Origin: CAUZJO01 sp963580245
GTDB lineage: Bacteria > Sumerlaeota > Sumerlaeia > MVZB01
Reading direction: 5' to 3'
Assembly (NCBI GenBank): GCA_963580245.1
Contig: CAUZJO010000053.1
Span: 1-29,317, forward strand
Length of the DNA: 29,317 nt
Position numbers and translations under genes: made by a program. Shown in pieces: positions 24,273-29,317 of this stretch (positions are counted from its first letter, which is position 1; each line of letters opens with the position of its first letter). The notes under the pieces were generated by a model. It did not search any database and had not been told where the DNA came from. It saw only the letters and a list, made by a program, of their open reading frames with translations.

Positions 24273-26404
24273 TCAGGGTTCGAGCTCAATGTAAAGCGGA
24301 TAGTCCTTCGCCAGCAAACCGGTGATCAACAAGTCCCCGCCCGAGCTATCGGTTCTGAGTTCCTGGTGCACGCCGTTCAGGCTGTCGATCGCGACCACTT
24401 TTGATGCTCGTTGGCTTAGCAGGCGCAGGTCGATCACGACGTCTTCGGGTTGATCGACGGTTGCCGCGGTTTGATGCGCGATGCTGAGGACAAAGCTGGT
24501 TTCGGTTGTCAAATCGCTGTATTTCTTTGGCGCGCCCGATTCGAACCACAATGCCATCAGCCGGTTGCCCCCTTCGCGCTCGAACGGCACCACCTGGGCG
24601 GGCTTGTCCGTCCCGAGTATTTGGTACTCGAACTTGGCCGGCTCGCACTCGGCCAGGATCGTTGACATGTTGCGCAGGACGTAATAGGCCGGTTGAGGCT
24701 GGGTCGGGGAGACGGGATCGGCCGAGAACGTGTTGCGAAAAATGCCGACGTCCCAGATGGGGTGATACGTGTTAAACCACTCGCTGATGCTCATGATGAT
24801 CTGGTGACCGGCCTGGTGGGTGGCGCTGCGGGCGACGCGTTTGGCCTTCTCGATCTCGGAGACGACGGCGCCGGGGCTTGCGTATGGAACGGCTTCGGTG
24901 GGCGTTGGATAGGTGGCCAATGACGACCACTCGTAGGTGATGAAGTGGTCGCCCTTGAAACCGGCGTCGCGCCAAAGCTGCTTGGCCTTGAGTCCCTGGG
25001 GGCTAAGATCGGTGTGGACCATGTCGAACAGCGGGGCGATGCCTTCGGCCAGGCAGCCTTCGAGAAACTCGCCATAAGTCAGGGCCGTCGGCCAACTGAT
25101 CTTCGCCTCGGGGTATTCATCCCTGATCACGCGCGCCACGTCCTTGACGAAGTCGGCGAATTTTTTCGAATCGCCCCAGCCGTACGGCGGGCTCTGATAG
25201 GGCTCGTTCCAGATGTAATAGTATTGCACCCGATCCTTGAAGTGGTTGACCATGAACCGCGTCCAGCGTAGGAACGCCTGGCGCGCCCCGCCCTCCAGCG
25301 GGGGCATCGGCAACTCGAGTATGTCGGTCTGCTCCTTCTGCCACTGGCGGGGTTTGTCGTAGAGGTAATTTCCGTACGAGAGGCCAAGCAAAACGTTCAC
25401 GCCGTTCTCGGCGAGATCGGTGACGGCCTGATCGGTGACGGGATCGAGATGGTATTTCCCTTTCTCCTCGCGTTCGACGTACGACCACATCAAGGGCGAG
25501 GTCCACGCGGCGACGCGCACCCACTTGATGCCAAGGTCCCATGCCGTCGCCCACAGGTTTTCGGTCGTTTCGCGGTTGTCGGGGTAAGTGTCTTCGGTCG
25601 AGGAGACGGTGACGCCGGCGCCGTGCAAGGCGCTGGCGACGTTGTTGCCGGCCGCGTCGATCACCTCGACGTCGGCAAGCGAGAAGCAGCAACCCCAACA
25701 ATCGACCGGAGGCAACTCGTTGCCGATGATCCACACCTGCTTGACCGGACGGGGAGGATCCAGATCGAAGACCAGCTGCTTATCGTCCTCGGGCGGGGTG
25801 TAGTTTTTTTTTCTCGGCGACCGTGATCCAGTTGAGCGCATCCTGGGCGACCTTGATCGTGAGGTCGCGTGGGACACCGTCGCCCGCGGCGTGAACACCC
25901 GGGGGCGAGCCGATCTGCCACGAGACGCGGAAGGGCCGCGTACGGCACCGCAGGACGATGGACTTGATCCACGTCTCCCGGGCCAGATCGAGGCGGATCC
26001 AGGTCGGCTCCATGTTGGGGACCGGCTGACCGCAGCTGCACCAATAGGTCTCCAAGTCTCCGTCGATCAAATTGATCGGCAGATACGGCGCCTGGAAGCG
26101 GTCCATCATTTCGCTACGGGGCATGTGGGGACTGCTGCCGCCGGTCCAGCCCTTCTTGATTTCCCACGATTTCTTGAGCCGGATTTTCGTAATGGCGTTG
26201 TCGTTATCCTTTTGCAGCTTAAGGCCCGTCGTGAAGTCGGGGCTCTGCCCAAGGATGTAAGTGTGACCAAACGAATAGACGGGCACGCCGTCGACGGTCG
26301 TACGCACGGGACGCTCACGCCCCTCGCCGACCCCCGCTCGCGGCTGGTCTCGCGGGCCCAAAACCGTGATCGCAATGAGGATGATGGCGGTTTCGTTTGT
26401 TCAT
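24273..26404 (-). pseudogene. Secreted clan GH-A glycosidase with F5/8C domain, two frameshifts
   Basis: Three consecutive frames join into one protein if one surplus A is removed at each of two sites (minus strand). The first is GAAAC at 26391-26393 and the second is the A9 run at 25804-25812. The corrected 710-codon frame starts at the ATG at 26404, preceded by AAGGAG. It gives a signal peptide (MNKRTAIILIAITVLGP). An F5/8 type C (discoidin-like) domain follows (LPINLIDGDLETYWCS, then WIRLDLARETWIKSI) and itself spans the second break. The C-terminal barrel has IKWVRVAAWTSPLMW, YYYIWNEPYQSPP (the Glu of NEP being the expected acid/base) and ISEWFNTYHP (likely nucleophile Glu). It could degrade a plant or microbial polysaccharide. 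Sequencing error would explain both breaks equally well. Confidence 0.75.
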
Positions 26405-26456
26405 GCAGAGTCCACTCCTTGACCGAACGTGTGAGATAGTGACGCGTCAAATCCGA

Positions 26457-28007
26457 TCAATACAGCGTCCAGTATAGGGTCGTGTTGACCAGTTCCACGA
26501 ACAATTGCGGGTCCTGCACCAGCAGGATGTAGTCCAATCGAAAAACGTCGTCGGGGCTGTCCGTGCGCGTGTTCACGCCCACGTTCGCGCTTATCGGCAC
26601 GGGCATCCGCGTCCTCGATCCCGACGGCGTGATATTCATCCAGCCCATGCCCGGGTTGTTGAAGCGAGCGTTCTTGGCCACGCCGTTGTTATAATAGACC
26701 GATATGTCGGCCGTTCCATCATTGTCGGTGTCGTCTATCAGCATCCCCAAGGACTGGGCCGCGCCCAGCAGCGAGGACCGTCCGGTGGCGACGTCGCCGC
26801 TGTTGTCCATGACCGTGTTCGTCAGGCTGATGACGCCGGCATTGTCCGCATCGACGCTCACCGCGCGCAAGTCGGGGTTTTGGTGGTCGCCGCCGACCAA
26901 GATGCCCATCGCCATGGCCCCGCTACTGGGCATGGTGAAGACGGCCACGAACGCATAGACGTTACCCGGCTCGATTGAAATGCCCGAATTGCGGCTGTCG
27001 ATGTACTGCACGAAGAACGAATCCATCGGCATCTCCAACGTCGTGGCGCCGTCCCATGCGTTGAGGTTTTCGCCCACCGTTTGATTGCTCGTCCAGCCGG
27101 CGTTGGGCTCGCCGAAGTCGGTGTTGCCAAAGGGAAACTCCATGAACCCTTCGCGAATGCCCAGGGCCGGCATCAGCCCGGCCGGACTACGAAAATCATC
27201 TTCCAAGATGAGCGTGCCCAGATCCGGATAAACCGTCGGAATGGGCGTCGGCGTCGGCGTCGGCTCCGGCGTCGGCCCGCCGGTGGCTGGCATGTCGACC
27301 ATCTTGACGTAGTCGATCGTATAGCTCCCGCCGCCGCCCCACCAGGCGTTGAACATGACGTTCTGGTTGACGGTCGGAGTGCTGATGAGGTAATTCTGGC
27401 CGCTGTCGGTCCAGCCCGAATCGGCCGGATTGGTGGGAGTGCCGCTGGCGAGATTGTGCGTCGCCACTTTGATCTCGGCGCCGCCGGAGAGCCGGGTCAC
27501 CATGATGCCGAACTTGGAGTTGTTGTTGAAGCTCAGCCCCGTGTCGGTGCCTGGACTGCCGGTGGCACTGTCAACGATTGTGATGGCGCCGGAGCTCGAA
27601 GTGAGCCGAACGCCGTTGGGATTGGACATGGAAACGTCGGCAAAGCCGAAGAAGATGTCCGCGTCGTTCAGCGTGATCAGCGCGAGCATGGCCACGTCTG
27701 ATCCGTTGTCCAACATCTGGCTCATCATGCGACTATCCACGTACTGGTCCCACGCTCCGAAAGCCACCAGCGTGATGTTCGTGTTGCCGTCGGAGGTCGG
27801 GGCGGTCGGTCCGGTCTGGTTGGACTGCCAAGCGCCGAACTCGGGCGTGCCGCCGGCGCCGACCGGAAACTGACCCACGCCGTCCCCCGCCACGAACAAG
27901 TCCCCGGCCGAATGCCCCGCAAAGTTGTCCTCGACATAAAGCGTCTGCCCCGCGGCAAGACCCGCCATGAATGTAAATGCCATGAGCAAGCAAGAAATTA
28001 TTTTCAT
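26457..28007 (-). CDS. Secreted two-module protein with Pro-Thr linker
   Basis: The ATG at 28007 has GGAGGG 9 bp upstream and gives a signal peptide (MKIISCLLMAFTFMAGLAAG); an upstream start would add 19 unlikely residues. The 516-residue product has two homologous modules. The first (about 23-235) begins LYVEDNFAG and contains WQSNQT and QYVDSR. The second (about 262-505) begins LILEDDFRS and contains WTSNQT and QYIDSR. They are joined by a linker rich in Pro and Thr (PTPEPTPTPTPIPT, about 240-259). The second module has a calcium-loop-like DDTDNDGTADI. The modules look like beta-sandwich, laminin-G/concanavalin-like folds, but I do not recognise a named family. The adjacent divergent gene ends, at the window edge, with the same linker and module start. 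Confidence 0.75.
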   Translation of the reverse strand: MKIISCLLMAFTFMAGLAAGQTLYVEDNFAGHSAGDLFVAGDGVGQFPVGAGGTPEFGAWQSNQTGPTAPTSDGNTNITLVAFGAWDQYVDSRMMSQMLDNGSDVAMLALITLNDADIFFGFADVSMSNPNGVRLTSSSGAITIVDSATGSPGTDTGLSFNNNSKFGIMVTRLSGGAEIKVATHNLASGTPTNPADSGWTDSGQNYLISTPTVNQNVMFNAWWGGGGSYTIDYVKMVDMPATGGPTPEPTPTPTPIPTVYPDLGTLILEDDFRSPAGLMPALGIREGFMEFPFGNTDFGEPNAGWTSNQTVGENLNAWDGATTLEMPMDSFFVQYIDSRNSGISIEPGNVYAFVAVFTMPSSGAMAMGILVGGDHQNPDLRAVSVDADNAGVISLTNTVMDNSGDVATGRSSLLGAAQSLGMLIDDTDNDGTADISVYYNNGVAKNARFNNPGMGWMNITPSGSRTRMPVPISANVGVNTRTDSPDDVFRLDYILLVQDPQLFVELVNTTLYWTLY

Positions 28008-28345
28008 GGTCGCGAGCCCTCCTACGTATCCTCGAGAGTTCCTAGGTAGACATTGATTCATCAACCTTTGTTTCCATCGGGATCAGTTTAACATGGGTTG
28101 GCTTGAAGTTTCGAGCCATTTCATGACCCGGGAGCGGCGAATTATCCTTCGCCACCGCATTCCGTTATTTATCCGCTGGTTCGACTCGAGCATCACGCCA
28201 ACTTCCGCGGAAAGTCCGTGCCCGTGTAAACGTAATGGAAACAATCTTCTACAAGCCTTAACAAGATTCTGGAAGGGTTGCTTGGCGGTTTCGACTCGGT
28301 CAACCATCGAAGCATTATCCGAGAGAAGGCGATTTTCGCGGAAAG
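28008..28345. other. Divergent intergenic region
   Basis: About 340 bp between two divergent genes, less GC-rich than the genes on its left. Short frames are present but carry no recognisable motif. The part nearest 28394 contains the palindromes described separately. No RNA gene or terminator seen. Confidence 0.4.
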
Positions 28346-28387
28346 GGGGTATCCCCTTGACTGATGTAGATACAAGATGGTGTATCT
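28346..28387 (+). promoter_or_regulatory. Operator-like palindromes and -35 box upstream of 28394
   Basis: Three elements lie in a row: a GGGG-TAT-CCCC palindrome (28346-28356), TTGACT (28357-28362) and a perfect inverted repeat with arms AGATACA (28368-28374) and TGTATCT (28381-28387) around a 6-bp centre. The ATG follows at 28394. The arrangement resembles self-regulated promoters of transposase or toxin-antitoxin genes. No good -10 box lies at 16-18 bp, so promoter function is uncertain. Confidence 0.4.
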
Positions 28388-28393
28388 CGGCGC

Positions 28394-28447
28394 ATGAGGG
28401 AATATCCCCGAACCCTGCCGGAATTTGAGGCTGAGTTCGCCACGGAC
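28394..28447 (+). mobile_element. Possible IS1595-type transposase N-terminal remnant
   Basis: The first 18 codons from the ATG read MREYPRTLPEFEAEFATD. This closely resembles the start of IS1595/ISXO2-type transposases, which normally continues into a short helix and a zinc ribbon (CPRCG). Here the zinc ribbon and catalytic domain are absent and the frame runs on into an unrelated repeat protein. The comparison rests on my memory of the family. If right, this is the left end of an insertion sequence cut off by deletion or recombination. Confidence 0.4.
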
Positions 28448-29317
28448 TATGACATTACCCTCGAGCAACTTAGCTCCATCGACCAAGCCTTCGTCACTTT
28501 CTCCACCACATCCGGTTCCCACCATGGCACATGGGATCTGTCCGATACGATTCTGGGAGAGATTACAAGTCCGACTGAGGTTCAGTTTAGAATCAAGCAT
28601 CAGGAATCTCTTGGAGATATTGCGTGGCAAGTGATCGAGTTCACTAATCCTGCTGACATCAATGTGCAAAGGGGGCTAACCTCAATGACGGGATCAAATG
28701 AAGGAGTTTTATCAGTGGATGTTACCCTGAGTCAAGCCGTGAACACGGGCTCTTCGTTTCCATTAGTCAGCTATTTTGCAACGGGTGGGGGCTCCACGGA
28801 CATTGGAGATAGGCTCCTTAAAGCCGAATTGATTGACTCAACAACGCTGCGAATCGAACGAAGTTTCGACAGTTTTGAAATTCCGGAAATTAGCTGGGAG
28901 GTTATCGAACTGAACGATGGCTCTGGGGTCCAGCACGGCGTAGCGAACTTTGAAGCCAGTCAAGATCAACAAGTCGTTACGCTCAACTCTTCGGTGGACA
29001 CAAGTCGGTCAATCGCTTTTGCTTCGGTTCAGTGTGCTGCGGGGGGACAGAATCAGGGCACTGCACCCATCACTGACGACGATATCGCCGGTGCGGCTTC
29101 ATTCACCATGAGTTTGTCGTCATCCCAACTCACCATACAGCGAGAGCATACAAGCGTAGGCGCCAGCGTGGGCTGGAATGTGGTGGAATTTGTATCGGTC
29201 GCGCCTTCGCCGACCCCCACCCCAACGCCGACCCCCACCCCCGCGCCGACCGTGGTGCCGGTGGTGCAGTCGACCGGGCGGATCATGCTCGAGGACGACT
29301 TCCGTTACAACAATCCC
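28448..29317 (+). CDS. Surface-type repeat protein, open at window edge
   Basis: The frame from the ATG at 28394 stays open to the last base (308 codons). After the transposase-like start it encodes three copies of an approximately 85-residue beta-rich repeat, marked by DIAWQVIEF, EISWEVIELND and SVGWNVVEF, each preceded by a stretch like STTLRIERS or SSQLTIQRE. A linker (SPTPTPTPTPTP) and the module start RIMLEDDF follow, as in the divergent neighbour. The repeats are visibly AT-richer than the linker and the surrounding genes, suggesting transfer. No signal peptide is present at the current start, so the true N-terminus has probably been lost or replaced. Function unknown; a secreted or surface adhesin is a guess. 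Confidence 0.65.

Overview
The window is a GC-rich bacterial chromosome segment, probably a metagenome assembly. The best taxonomic clue is the three-gene run PPC-domain protein, DUF1549/DUF1553 protein with haem-like CxxCH motifs, and Tat-exported DUF1501 protein (18178-24109). This run is typical of Planctomycetota and relatives (PVC superphylum, Hydrogenedentota, Sumerlaeota). Secreted PIG-L and glycosidase proteins, BNR and VCBS fragments and Pro-Thr linkers fit the same lineages. No rRNA or tRNA was seen and the phylum cannot be fixed from this sequence alone.

Layout. 1-656: the end of an unknown gene and a decayed BNR-repeat remnant, both less GC-rich than the rest. 657-3302 (-): secreted PIG-L deacetylase with a ThuA/amidotransferase-like C-terminus, followed by a long inverted repeat. 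3612-8697 (+): DUF4202 protein, secreted TIM-barrel protein and a large FtsX-type permease. 8762-14392 (-): vWA protein, MoxR/ChlI-like AAA+ ATPase, radical SAM/SPASM protein and GT4 glycosyltransferase, all colinear. 14542-15552 (+): pyrB. 15701-18177: mostly non-coding, with a VCBS fragment and an AttH/CrtC-like secreted lipocalin-type protein. 18178-24109 (+): the PPC/DUF1549-DUF1553/DUF1501 operon. 24273-26404 (-): a clan GH-A glycosidase with an F5/8C domain, broken by two single-base insertions. 26457-28007 (-): a secreted protein of two homologous modules. 28394-end (+): a gene open to the window edge. It appears to fuse an IS1595-like transposase N-terminus to an AT-richer three-repeat surface protein that ends in the same linker and module as its divergent neighbour.

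The most notable structure outside the genes is a family of about 130-bp mobile-element-like repeats. There are three copies (4227-4355, 9971-10102, 15571-15700) with terminal inverted repeats, three internal hairpins and short flanking direct repeats. Every copy lies within about 20 bp after a stop codon. One copy sits between the AAA+ ATPase and vWA genes, which normally work as a pair. Much of the rest is exported machinery for polymer handling and the cell envelope, plus one housekeeping gene (pyrB). I see no complete defence system, CRISPR array or prophage.
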